The position numbers and the translations under genes were made by a program. From contig CALDZZ010000025.1 of the NCBI GenBank assembly GCA_937944075.1, positions 1 through 32,145 on the forward strand: DNA of 32,145 bases, given 5' to 3'. Within the stretch, counting starts at the first letter, position 1. Each line of letters begins with the position of its first letter. Source of the stretch: an uncultured Rhizobiaceae group bacterium (GTDB lineage: Bacteria > Pseudomonadota > Alphaproteobacteria > Rhizobiales > Rhizobiaceae). The notes below the pieces were generated by a model. It was not told the DNA's origin. It did no database searches and saw nothing but the letters and a program-made list of their open reading frames with translations. Below are positions 1-6,977 of the stretch, in pieces.

Positions 1-349
1 AACGGCGCCAGATATGGACTTGTTCATCGCCCCATTTCTTGCGCGCGTCATCCTTGTTGAGGCCAGCCAGATCGCCGTAGTTGCGTTCGTTCAAGGCCTG
101 GTCGTGGATGGTTTCAAGGTCTGATTGTCCAACGCCATCCAGGATATGTTGACAGGTTTTTTCTGCACGTTGCAACACGCTTGTGTAGGCGATGTCGAAT
201 TTCATGCCGCGCTCGCCCAGCAATTTGCCAGCCGCTTTTGCTTCCTGATGGCCAAGCTCTGTCAGGTCAGGATCACGCCAGCCTGTGAAGAGGTTTTTCT
301 TGTTCCATTCACTTTGTCCGTGGCGGACAAGAACGAGTGTGCGTTCCAT
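1..349 (-). CDS. gpmA: 2,3-bisphosphoglycerate-dependent phosphoglycerate mutase, C-terminus cut by window edge
   Basis: This enzyme interconverts 3-phosphoglycerate and 2-phosphoglycerate in cytosolic glycolysis and gluconeogenesis. Translating the reverse strand from the ATG at 349 gives MERTLVLVRHGQSEWN, the RHG phosphohistidine motif of the family (catalytic His about residue 10). It is followed by NLFTGWRDPDLTELG and by the conserved LNERNYGDL segment. Only the first 116 residues are inside the window; the family is usually 205-250 residues. GGAG lies 7 bases before the ATG. It sits 23 bases downstream of dapB in the same direction, an order I know from Rhizobiales, so the two are probably co-transcribed. 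Identification is firm; only the end is missing. Confidence 0.95.
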   Translation of the reverse strand, partial: MERTLVLVRHGQSEWNKKNLFTGWRDPDLTELGHQEAKAAGKLLGERGMKFDIAYTSVLQRAEKTCQHILDGVGQSDLETIHDQALNERNYGDLAGLNKDDARKKWGDEQVHIWRR

Positions 350-372
350 GGGTTATTCTCCAGTTTTTATGT

Positions 373-1182
373 TCAAAGTCCAAGCACATCGCGCATGGAA
401 TAAAGTCCTGCCGGTTTGCCATGTCCCCAAAGGGCTGCTTTAACCGCTCCAGTTGCAAACAGCGATCTGTCTTGTGCAGAATGTGAAAGTTCGATGCGTT
501 CGCCAGCACCTGCCAGGATGACCGAATGATCACCGATCACAGAGCCGCCCCTCAAGGTTGCAAAGCCGATTGTTCCTTCTTCGCGTGCACCTGTGATGCC
601 ATCGCGTGAGCGCACTGAATTTGATGCCAAATCGATTTCTCGTCCCCTGGCGGCTGCTTCGCCCAATAAAAGCGCTGTACCGGATGGGGCGTCTACCTTG
701 TGCTTGTGGTGCATTTCGAGCACTTCAAGGTCAAAGTCTGAAGCTGCAAGAGCTGCAGCTGCCTTTTCAACCAGAACTGCCAGAAGATTGATACCAAGGC
801 TCATGTTACCCGACTTGATGATGGTTGCGGATTTGGCCGAAGCAGCTATTTCTTCATCTTCATCTGCGGTGCATCCGGTTGTCCCGATCACCTGAATGCA
901 ATTGTGCGTGCCAACCTTTCTTGAAAGGTCTACGGAGACTTGAGGGGCTGTAAAGTCTATTACGCCATCGCAAGCATCCAGTCCGCTGTCCAGATCAGAA
1001 GAGATTGGTATTCCGTTTTCACCAATGCCTGAAAGCGTTCCTGAATCCTCTCCCAGCATGGGTGCATTTTCGCGGTCTATGGCGGCGACCAGCCTTGCAC
1101 CTTCCATTTCGTTGATGGCACGAATGAGTGCGCCACCCATACGGCCGCCTGCGCCCATGACTGTCAGCTTCATGTCACTCAT
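373..1182 (-). CDS. dapB: 4-hydroxy-tetrahydrodipicolinate reductase
   Basis: DapB reduces 4-hydroxy-tetrahydrodipicolinate with NAD(P)H in the diaminopimelate/lysine pathway, in the cytosol. The 269-residue length is normal. Residues 10-16 (GAGGRMG) are the Rossmann nucleotide-binding loop. Residues 157-170 (EMHHKHKVDAPSGTA) are the family signature, with the active-site His pair H158/H159 and Lys162. The G-T-T-G segment near residue 100 is also typical. The start overlaps the stop of the upstream ABC exporter gene by 4 bases (ATGA), so translation is likely coupled. gpmA follows directly. No oddities were seen. Confidence 0.97.
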   Translation of the reverse strand: MSDMKLTVMGAGGRMGGALIRAINEMEGARLVAAIDRENAPMLGEDSGTLSGIGENGIPISSDLDSGLDACDGVIDFTAPQVSVDLSRKVGTHNCIQVIGTTGCTADEDEEIAASAKSATIIKSGNMSLGINLLAVLVEKAAAALAASDFDLEVLEMHHKHKVDAPSGTALLLGEAAARGREIDLASNSVRSRDGITGAREEGTIGFATLRGGSVIGDHSVILAGAGERIELSHSAQDRSLFATGAVKAALWGHGKPAGLYSMRDVLGL

Positions 1183-3014
1183 GAGGTTTTCCCTTTTGCA
1201 AAGCGTTTCACTGTTTCCTTTTTACGGGCTACAGATTTCTTTTCAAGCTTATCATTGCCGATGCCATGCAATCTTGCGTAGGTGCCGGACGATTTGCGGA
1301 TCAGGCTGTTGTGGGTTCCTTCCTGTGTCACCCTGCCGGCTTCGATTACGTAAATCTTGTCTGCATTCCTGATGGTTGACAGGCGATGGGCGATGACGAT
1401 GGTGGTGCGTCCCTTGACCAATTTGTCGAGTGCCTGTTGAACGAGCAGTTCGGATTCATTGTCGAGCGCAGAGGTTGCTTCATCAAGGAGCAGAATTGGC
1501 GCATCGCGAAGAAAGGCCCGGGCGATGGATATGCGCTGGCGCTGGCCGCCAGACAAATTACCGCCCAGTTCGCCGACGGGCGTATCATATCCTTGTGGCT
1601 GTTCCAGTATGAATTGATGAGCCTGTGCCAGTTTGGCTGCTTCATGAATTTCCTCATCCGTGGCGTCAGGCCTGCCATAGCGAATGTTTTCCAGTATGGA
1701 TCCTTCAAACATGATCGCGGTTTGCGATACATAGGCCATGTTGGAGCGTAGCGATTTGGCTGTTTTCAGCGCAATGTTCTGTCCATCTATCCGGATTTCA
1801 CCGCCCTGCAAATCAAAGAAGCGCTGAATGAGCAAAATCAGTGTGGACTTGCCGCCACCTGATGGGCCAACCAGTGCGGTTGTTTTGCCAGCCTTGGCTG
1901 TGATGGAAACGTCATCCAGCACGATATCTCCTTCAGCATAGGCGAAGCGAATGTTTTTGAATTCAATTTCTGCATTGGAAATGCTGATTTCAGTTGCATC
2001 GGGCTTGTCTGTTTGGCGCGGCGGTGTGTCAAGGATTTCATAAAGCATGCGGGCGTTTACCAGGGAACGCTCAAAGGCCACACGGAAACTTGCCAGCTTT
2101 CGAGCTGGCTCGTAGGCCAGCATGGCTGCTGTCAGAAAAGAAAACATGCCACCCGCGTCATGGCCAAGCTCTGCTACGCGGTACCCGCCATAGGCAACCA
2201 CACCGGCAATTGCAAAGCCTGCCAGAATTTCCGTGGGCGGTTTGGTTTTGGCATTCAGTTTGACAATCCGGTTGGAGCGAATTTCGGCCTGTTCGGTGAG
2301 GTGAAGCATTTTTTGCTCCATCTGCTCTTCCATGGTGAAGGCCTTGACGATTTCCATGCCTTGTGAATTTTCTATCAGCGAAGAGGTGACCCGAGCATTC
2401 AGGTCAACTTCCTGCTTTGCCACTTTTCTGATGCGCTTTACATAGCGTGACATGATAAAGATGATGACCGGCATTACCGTCAAGGAAATGACCGTCATGT
2501 GCCAGTCCTGAACCAGCATAACGATGATGAGCGCAACGAGTGTGAATAGATCGCGGGCAAAGACGATGACGATGTCATTCATCATGGTGCGCATGGCCAG
2601 AATGTTCTGGTTTATCTGACCCACGATATAGGCAGAACGGTTGGACTTGTGAAACTGCACCCCAAGGGCTAGCAGGTGGTCAAAAACCCGGCGCTGGTAA
2701 CGGGCAACAATGTTATTGCCAATTCTGCCCAGAATATTCATGTAGCCGTAGGTTGCCAGTCCGCGAATAGTGAATACGGCAAAGATTGCAAGCGCAATGT
2801 AAAAGGCTGCGTCCATGTCCTGATTGACAAAAACATCATTGGTAATGTTTTTGACGATGTAGGCAACAAAGGCCGTACTGGCTGCCACGGCTCCCAGAAA
2901 CAAGAACGCAATGATGTATTGCTTGTAATAGAGCGTCCAGTTCTCGGAGAGAACACGCTTTACAATAGCATTGTTTTCCTCGGAGGAGAGCGGGTTTTTA
3001 GGTGTTGTCGCCAA
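1179..3014 (-). CDS. MsbA-like ABC exporter, fused membrane and ATPase domains
   Basis: This is a 611-residue half-transporter of the lipid A/multidrug exporter type (type IV ABC fold), acting as a homodimer in the inner membrane. The N-terminal half (about residues 30-320) has six hydrophobic segments. The C-terminal half is the ATPase: Walker A GPSGGGKST at 383-391, signature LSGGQ at 487-491, Walker B ILLLDE at 507-512, and a switch His in VIAHRLST further on. The start is a TTG with no clear Shine-Dalgarno; no better in-frame start is visible. It overlaps dapB by 4 bases. The substrate (lipid A, phospholipid or drug) cannot be told from the sequence, so I give no symbol. Confidence 0.9.
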   Translation of the reverse strand: MATTPKNPLSSEENNAIVKRVLSENWTLYYKQYIIAFLFLGAVAASTAFVAYIVKNITNDVFVNQDMDAAFYIALAIFAVFTIRGLATYGYMNILGRIGNNIVARYQRRVFDHLLALGVQFHKSNRSAYIVGQINQNILAMRTMMNDIVIVFARDLFTLVALIIVMLVQDWHMTVISLTVMPVIIFIMSRYVKRIRKVAKQEVDLNARVTSSLIENSQGMEIVKAFTMEEQMEQKMLHLTEQAEIRSNRIVKLNAKTKPPTEILAGFAIAGVVAYGGYRVAELGHDAGGMFSFLTAAMLAYEPARKLASFRVAFERSLVNARMLYEILDTPPRQTDKPDATEISISNAEIEFKNIRFAYAEGDIVLDDVSITAKAGKTTALVGPSGGGKSTLILLIQRFFDLQGGEIRIDGQNIALKTAKSLRSNMAYVSQTAIMFEGSILENIRYGRPDATDEEIHEAAKLAQAHQFILEQPQGYDTPVGELGGNLSGGQRQRISIARAFLRDAPILLLDEATSALDNESELLVQQALDKLVKGRTTIVIAHRLSTIRNADKIYVIEAGRVTQEGTHNSLIRKSSGTYARLHGIGNDKLEKKSVARKKETVKRFAKGKTS

Positions 3015-3087
3015 GAGAATTTCAACCAGAGCGTTGTTTAAAATGTATCCGCGCTTTCTTACAGTGCGAAATGGGGTTTTGCAAAGT

Positions 3088-3558
3088 TTATAAGGCTTTT
3101 ATTTGATCCCCGATTTGAATCGTGCCAGGCTGAATGATTTTTGCCGTGATGCCGCCATGCCCCCGAACAGCACTGTAGCCACCTTCGCCAAAGGTTTCTT
3201 CCATTCTAGAGCATGGCGCACAAAGGCCTGTCCCTTCAAGAATGGTGTCTCCTATTCTGAGTTGACGGCTTCGCAATCCCAAAAGGTTTATTCCGCTGAC
3301 AACAATATTTCTGCGCAAATCAAGGGGGGAGACGCAATCAATACCCAAGAACGCAGCAATCACCGAAAGATGCTCATACTGGATGAGTGTGACTGCGCGT
3401 TTGCCGCCAGAGGCATAGTGATCACCCTCGAGGCCTTGTGGTGTTACCTTGACCTGATCAAGTGCAATGAGTTGTTTTCTGCGCTCCGGGCGAATACCAA
3501 TCCATTGCACCATGCCGGCTTTTGCATTTCTGGCGGTCAGTGCAGCGATGGTTTCCAT
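3088..3558 (-). CDS. MOSC domain-containing protein
   Basis: MOSC (molybdenum cofactor sulfurase C-terminal) domains bind Mo cofactor or carry sulfur through a conserved cysteine. This stand-alone protein has the family hallmarks: an early EGDHYASGGKRAVTL segment, LRRNIVVSG, and LCAPCSRMEE containing the conserved cysteine pair. I use the ATG at 3558 (156 residues). It has AGG 7 bases upstream and lies 8 bases after the slyX stop; a TTG at 3573 would overlap slyX instead. It ends about 70 bases upstream of the ABC exporter gene and probably shares a transcript with slyX. The physiological substrate is unknown; related stand-alone proteins reduce N-hydroxylated compounds or confer base-analogue resistance. 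Confidence 0.85.
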   Translation of the reverse strand: METIAALTARNAKAGMVQWIGIRPERRKQLIALDQVKVTPQGLEGDHYASGGKRAVTLIQYEHLSVIAAFLGIDCVSPLDLRRNIVVSGINLLGLRSRQLRIGDTILEGTGLCAPCSRMEETFGEGGYSAVRGHGGITAKIIQPGTIQIGDQIKAL

Positions 3559-3566
3559 GTTGTGGC

Positions 3567-3776
3567 CTACCAATGGGGTGGTTTTTCATTGGGAACCGGT
3601 GCATCTACCGTATCTTCCAGCATGGCAAAGCGACTTTCCAGCATCACGACCTTGCGCTCAAGGCTTTCGATGCGTGACTTCGTATGAATAAGCTCGGCAG
3701 AAAGTTCCTCATTGGCCATTGTCATGTGGGCCATGGTTTCTTCCAGTTTCATGATTGTATTATTTGTATCAGCCAA
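3567..3776 (-). CDS. slyX: SlyX family protein
   Basis: This is a 69-residue, mostly helical coiled-coil protein. Hydrophobic positions repeat through LEETMAHMTMANEELS and LERKVVMLESRFAMLED, and it ends in the characteristic PPHW tail of SlyX proteins. The family function is unknown. The annotated start is a TTG at 3776 with AAGG 9 bases upstream; an ATG at 3752 has no ribosome binding site. A perfect 6-base dyad lies just upstream at 3788-3804. It is followed after 8 bases by the MOSC gene. Confidence 0.8.
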   Translation of the reverse strand: MADTNNTIMKLEETMAHMTMANEELSAELIHTKSRIESLERKVVMLESRFAMLEDTVDAPVPNEKPPHW

Positions 3777-3787
3777 AAGCGTGTACC

Positions 3788-3804
3788 TTAAACGTTCTGT
3801 TTAA
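3788..3804. promoter_or_regulatory. Perfect 6-base dyad upstream of slyX
   Basis: TTAAAC-GTTCT-GTTTAA is a perfect inverted repeat with a 5-base spacer, starting 12 bases upstream of the slyX start. It is AT-rich and not followed by a T-tract in either direction, so an operator is more likely than a terminator. No regulator is assigned. Confidence 0.35.
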
Positions 3805-3835
3805 ATAAATGTGAACCAATTTTACCTCTTAAAGG

Positions 3836-3865
3836 TTGATTTAATCGGCAATGTCAATCTAGGCT
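3836..3865 (+). promoter_or_regulatory. Candidate promoter of the secreted Cys-protein/SCO operon
   Basis: TTGATT (3836-3841) and TAGGCT (3860-3865) are separated by 18 bases and lie 41-71 bases before the ATG at 3907. The -35 element fits the alphaproteobacterial consensus well and the -10 element only partly. The three genes that follow have no other clear promoter between them. Confidence 0.3.
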
Positions 3866-3906
3866 CTAACCAACACACATTTGTATATCAGAAATAGGAG
3901 CCCCCC

Positions 3907-4392
3907 ATGAAGATCCGTTCGAAGTTATTATGTATATTTTCAGGGGTAGCTTTATCAACGCTATCAGGCGCAGGGATGGTAATGGCTGCGACCGAGGCAA
4001 AGCCGGTGGAGATCAAAGGTGAAATCATTGATACCTGGTGTTATCTTTCCGGTGTCATGGGTGGCGAGGATGCGGTAGTTGGTTCTGCTCATCACACTTG
4101 CGCCCTGTGGTGTGCTGCCGGGGGCATTCCTGTGGGTGTGCTGGATGAAGACGGCCAGATTTATATGGTACTCAAGCTGAAGGGCGAGGATGCCATCGCC
4201 AAGACTGACAATATCATGGAAATCCAGTCAGATCAGATTACAGCCAAGGGAATGCATTATGTCCGTGACGGGGTGAATTATCTGGTTGTGGAAGATGTGA
4301 TTGCCAATGAAGGCATTACAAACCTAAATCATGAAGATTATGGCTCGGTTCCGCCGAATTCTTTCCCGAAAAACTATCTTGGCAATCAATAA
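3907..4392 (+). CDS. Secreted Cys/His-motif protein, function unknown
   Basis: This 161-residue protein has a clear Sec signal peptide (positive start MKIRSK, hydrophobic core, likely cleavage after VMA at about residue 27), so it acts in the periplasm. The mature part has a compact motif: Cys45 (DTWCYLSG), His62-His63, Cys65 and Cys69 (HHTCALWC), then GGIPVGVLDEDG and a VLK strand. The Cys-x3-Cys and His residues suggest copper or heme binding or thiol chemistry; this is inference. I recall similar unnamed proteins beside SCO genes in other alphaproteobacteria. The protein encoded next at 4405 shares the same Cys framework, so the two look like tandem paralogues. The ribosome binding site AGGAG lies 6 bases before the ATG. 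No family name is recognised. Confidence 0.75.
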   Translation: MKIRSKLLCIFSGVALSTLSGAGMVMAATEAKPVEIKGEIIDTWCYLSGVMGGEDAVVGSAHHTCALWCAAGGIPVGVLDEDGQIYMVLKLKGEDAIAKTDNIMEIQSDQITAKGMHYVRDGVNYLVVEDVIANEGITNLNHEDYGSVPPNSFPKNYLGNQ

Positions 4393-4404
4393 GGAGATTT
4401 TACC

Positions 4405-4998
4405 ATGCAATCCATACTTAAAGGTCTAACCCTTGGTACTTCTCTTCTTTCAGCTCTGGCTTTGTCGAGCGTAACTGCTTTTGCTGCTGATTTTTCCAAA
4501 GGTAGCAAGGCAAAGGATTTCGGGCTGAATGAAGCAGTGCAATCCACTTTTTCTGCCAAGGTCGTTGACCTGCTGTGTGAAGTTGCCGGAAATTGCGCAG
4601 ACAATTGTGGTGACGGAAACAGGCAATTGGGTCTGTTGCGAGATGCGGATAACAAGTTGATTGCCGTTTTGAAGAACGGTCAGTTTTCCTTTAATGGTGC
4701 AGCTGAGGATTTGCTTCCCTATTGCAACAAGAAAGTGGATGTGGACGGCATCATGGTTGGTGATGCAGAAGAACATAATACACAATTTTACATGGTTCAG
4801 TTTATCCGCGAGGAAGGTGCTTCTGAGTGGAGCAAGACAAATCGCTGGACCAAGGCATGGGCCGCCAGAAACAAGGATGCAAAGGGCAAGGGCCCATGGT
4901 TCCGGCGTGACCCAAGAGTTCTGAAACAGATTGAGGCGAGTGGTTACTTTGGTGTGGGCAAGGAAGCTGACATCAAATATGCGAAAGAGAATCAGTAA
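4405..4998 (+). CDS. Secreted Cys-motif protein, paralogue of upstream gene product
   Basis: This 197-residue protein has a Sec signal peptide (hydrophobic residues about 9-24, likely cleavage after AFA at 27) and is expected in the periplasm. The mature part carries Cys58 (VDLLCEV), Cys64 and Cys68 (NCADNC), then GLLRDADNKLIAVLK, which matches the neighbour's C-x(n)-C-x3-C, G-[VL]-L and VLK pattern. A further Cys107 lies in LLPYCNKK. The C-terminal 60 residues are rich in Trp, Lys and Arg and have no counterpart in the neighbour. AAGGAG precedes the start. It lies 12 bases after the previous gene and shares one base (TAATG) with the SCO gene, so the three are one translationally coupled unit. 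The role is probably metal or thiol handling; this is inferred from context only. Confidence 0.75.
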   Translation: MQSILKGLTLGTSLLSALALSSVTAFAADFSKGSKAKDFGLNEAVQSTFSAKVVDLLCEVAGNCADNCGDGNRQLGLLRDADNKLIAVLKNGQFSFNGAAEDLLPYCNKKVDVDGIMVGDAEEHNTQFYMVQFIREEGASEWSKTNRWTKAWAARNKDAKGKGPWFRRDPRVLKQIEASGYFGVGKEADIKYAKENQ

Positions 4999-5645
4999 TG
5001 TGGTACCAAGTTTCCCGCTTCGGGCTTTCACTCATGGCTGCAACTGTCATGACAGTTTCCGCACTTGCTCATGATGGTGTAGTTCATGACAATTTAAGTG
5101 ACGCGCTAAAACATCAGGAGGAAACCTCTCCAAACACACTTGGCTTTCCTGAAGTCAAGGGAGGGGACTTTGAGCTTGTTGATCACGATGGAAACATCCG
5201 AACATCAAAAGACCCTGCCGGCCGATACCAGATGATTTTCTTCGGTTATGCAAACTGCAAGGCGATATGTTCGGTAGCGCTTCCCAGAATGGCCGCAGCA
5301 ATTGATATGCTCAAGAAGCAGGATATCGAGGTAACACCCCTTCTCATTACGGTTGATCCCGAGCGCGATACGGTTGACAACATGAAAGAAGCACTTGTGC
5401 ATCACCACAAGGACATGGTGGGACTTACCGGTTCCCAGGCTCAACTGGAAGTTGCCTACAAGGCCTTCAATGTTGAAAAGTCTCTTGTTTACGAACATCC
5501 TGAAGAAGGGCCTATCTATGCGCATGGCTCATTCATTTATCTTGTTGATGGTCAGGGTGGCTTCAAAACGCTTTTACCGCCAATTTTAAGCCCGGAGCGA
5601 ATGGCAGAAGTTGCCAAAGGCTATATTGCAGGTGAAAAATCCTGA
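4998..5645 (+). CDS. SCO1/SenC/PrrC family copper or thiol protein
   Basis: SCO proteins are periplasmic thioredoxin-fold proteins that deliver copper to, or reduce, the CuA site of cytochrome oxidase or nitrous oxide reductase. This 215-residue protein has an N-terminal hydrophobic signal or anchor (residues about 8-24). It has Cys87 and Cys91 (ANCKAIC, the C-x3-C copper motif), the strand LLITVDPERDT, and His176 in YAHGSFIYLVD, which is the third copper ligand. The usual proline after the second Cys is Ser here. The start codon overlaps the previous stop by one base. No oxidase or N2O reductase gene is nearby, so its client is unknown; the two secreted Cys proteins upstream are the obvious partners. 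Confidence 0.9.
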   Translation: MWYQVSRFGLSLMAATVMTVSALAHDGVVHDNLSDALKHQEETSPNTLGFPEVKGGDFELVDHDGNIRTSKDPAGRYQMIFFGYANCKAICSVALPRMAAAIDMLKKQDIEVTPLLITVDPERDTVDNMKEALVHHHKDMVGLTGSQAQLEVAYKAFNVEKSLVYEHPEEGPIYAHGSFIYLVDGQGGFKTLLPPILSPERMAEVAKGYIAGEKS

Positions 5646-5700
5646 TTTTTTGAAGGTATTTTCCTTTTTCACCAATAGTTTACAACGCATGAACTCATAA

Positions 5701-5715
5701 TTAACTTCATGTTAA
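5701..5715 (+). promoter_or_regulatory. CtrA-type box TTAA-N7-TTAA
   Basis: TTAA (5701-5704), seven bases CTTCATG, then TTAA (5712-5715) matches the established CtrA consensus of alphaproteobacteria exactly. It also forms a perfect dyad ATTAAC-TTCAT-GTTAAT. It lies 56 bases before the ATG at 5771, a normal position for a CtrA site near a -35 element. The region is AT-rich, so a chance match is possible. Confidence 0.5.
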
Positions 5716-5770
5716 TCATACACACGGCATTATGGCTGAAGTTACCTAACGGAACAGTGAGTCGTGAATT

Positions 5771-6133
5771 ATGCAAGCAGAAAAAAAATTACAAGATACC
5801 AATTTTGAAGAGACGCCTGCCCTGTCACAAGCGGAAGTCATGCAACGGATCATGTCAAATCCCGCTGATGCTGTTGAAATCGGGAGTAAGCTTCCGGCAA
5901 TTCAAAGAGCACGTATTGCGCAATTTTGCTATGGGCGTGTACACATGCGTGAGTTGGGGCTGAGACTTGCAAGCACTTGTGACTTGATGACCTTGAAAGC
6001 TGCCTTTGGTCGGGGTGGGGAAGTTGTTTTCAAGCAATCCAGAGACGTGGATGATACCTTGAGCAAGTTACGCACAACAGCAGGAAGTCAGTCACCAAGA
6101 CCAATTACGCTCAAGGGCAGCATTACCGGCTAA
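5771..6133 (+). CDS. Small conserved-looking protein, function unknown
   Basis: This is a 120-residue soluble protein with no signal peptide or membrane segment. The central part (about residues 46-90: LPAIQRARIAQFCYGRVHMRELGLRLASTCD) is strongly helical and rich in Arg, like small regulatory or adaptor proteins. The ends look disordered. I have a vague recollection of similar short proteins in Rhizobiales but know no function. The ribosome binding site is weak. It stands alone: 125 bases after the SCO gene, with a CtrA-type box in between, and it converges on the methyltransferase gene. The CtrA box, if real, would tie it to cell-cycle, motility or envelope regulation. Codon pattern and context support a real gene. 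Confidence 0.65.
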   Translation: MQAEKKLQDTNFEETPALSQAEVMQRIMSNPADAVEIGSKLPAIQRARIAQFCYGRVHMRELGLRLASTCDLMTLKAAFGRGGEVVFKQSRDVDDTLSKLRTTAGSQSPRPITLKGSITG

Positions 6134-6175
6134 TTGCCCAAGTCTGTTTTATAACGTCTTTATCTAAAATCGAGA

Positions 6176-6193
6176 TACCCGCTCAGGCGGGTA
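6176..6193. terminator. Hairpin between convergent genes, stop codon in loop
   Basis: TACCCGC (6176-6182) and GCGGGTA (6187-6193) form a perfect 7-base GC-rich stem with a 4-base loop. The TGA stop of the methyltransferase gene (6183-6185) lies in the loop. It could serve as a terminator for both convergent genes. Neither side has a clean T-tract (only GATTTTAG on the minus strand), so it may only protect the mRNA end. Confidence 0.45.
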
Positions 6194-6977
6194 CCGCAAA
6201 AAAGTCCTTGTGACCCACAAACAGGCTGGCATCAGAATTCTCTACCAGGCTTATTCTGTTTTGCAGCCAGTGCTGAAATTTCTTCTTCTGGTCAGGCTCT
6301 ATTTGTATGGCAGCTTCATACCAACCCTCAAGCAACATGATTTGAAAGCGCTTGTGTTTGCTGTTTCCGATCCAGTCTGATTCCTGTGCGCTTACCTGGT
6401 AGCCTGCTTCCCTGAACAGGTTAATCGCATGATCTGCTGCCTGTGGGCCCAATGCCGGGCCAAATCCCTTGTCTGTTTTCTGGTGTGCATTGAAAGCCTC
6501 AAGGACGTCATTGTCATCCTCAAGTCTGGGTTCACATTCAGCTCTGCCGTCATAGGTAAGTGCTGCATAAAACGGAATTTTTCGCTTGGTAACTTCCTTT
6601 ACCATATTTTCCAGCCAGCTTTCAGAAACCAGATCAAGAAATGCTGATGTTGTAATCAGGTCTGGTGAGTGAGAAAATAGTGGGTTCAGGTTGTCAGACA
6701 AATCAGCCAGCGAAAAATCCACACGGTCACCCAGTGCTTCATGTTTGGCAACATCGAGCAGTGCATCGTCGTTGTCGACCAAATGCCATATTATGGTCTG
6801 ATGCAGGATTGGTTTTAGCGCGCGGAGGGTTGAACCCGTTCCGCTGCCGATATCAGTGATGTTTAACTGGTTGTCACGGGCAAACCAGCCACTCACACCT
6901 GCAAGAGTAACGTCACTTCTTGCACTGTGATCCACAGGTTCTCTCAAGGCCAACCATTCTGCTGAAAATCCGCTCAT
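6183..6977 (-). CDS. Class I SAM-dependent methyltransferase
   Basis: This is a 264-residue cytosolic methyltransferase. Motif I for SAM binding is clear near residues 36-50 (NITDIGSGTGSTLRAL), followed by an acidic motif II (HLVDNDDALL) and by VDFSLADLSD and DLITTSAFLDLVSE, which correspond to motifs III and IV. It is the last gene of a four-gene minus-strand cluster, and its start overlaps the end of the glycosyltransferase gene by 4 bases (ATGA). The acceptor is unknown. In context it probably methylates the product made by the dehydrogenase, pterin-synthase-like protein and glycosyltransferase. A hairpin covers its stop codon. Confidence 0.88.
   Translation of the reverse strand: MSGFSAEWLALREPVDHSARSDVTLAGVSGWFARDNQLNITDIGSGTGSTLRALKPILHQTIIWHLVDNDDALLDVAKHEALGDRVDFSLADLSDNLNPLFSHSPDLITTSAFLDLVSESWLENMVKEVTKRKIPFYAALTYDGRAECEPRLEDDNDVLEAFNAHQKTDKGFGPALGPQAADHAINLFREAGYQVSAQESDWIGNSKHKRFQIMLLEGWYEAAIQIEPDQKKKFQHWLQNRISLVENSDASLFVGHKDFFAVPA

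Noticed and set aside
3836..3850. FNR/FixK box TTGAT-N4-ATCAA before the SCO operon
   Set aside because: Only the left half-site TTGAT matches; the right half reads TCGGC.
3840..3853. 14-base sequence TTTAATCGGCAATG repeated at 17185-17198
   Set aside because: One or two shared 14-mers are expected by chance in 32 kb, and the second copy overlaps the end of a coding region.
4450..5031. 193-residue reading frame on the minus strand
   Set aside because: It is antisense to the secreted Cys-protein gene, has no ribosome binding site and resembles no family; the plus-strand frames have signal peptides and conserved motifs.
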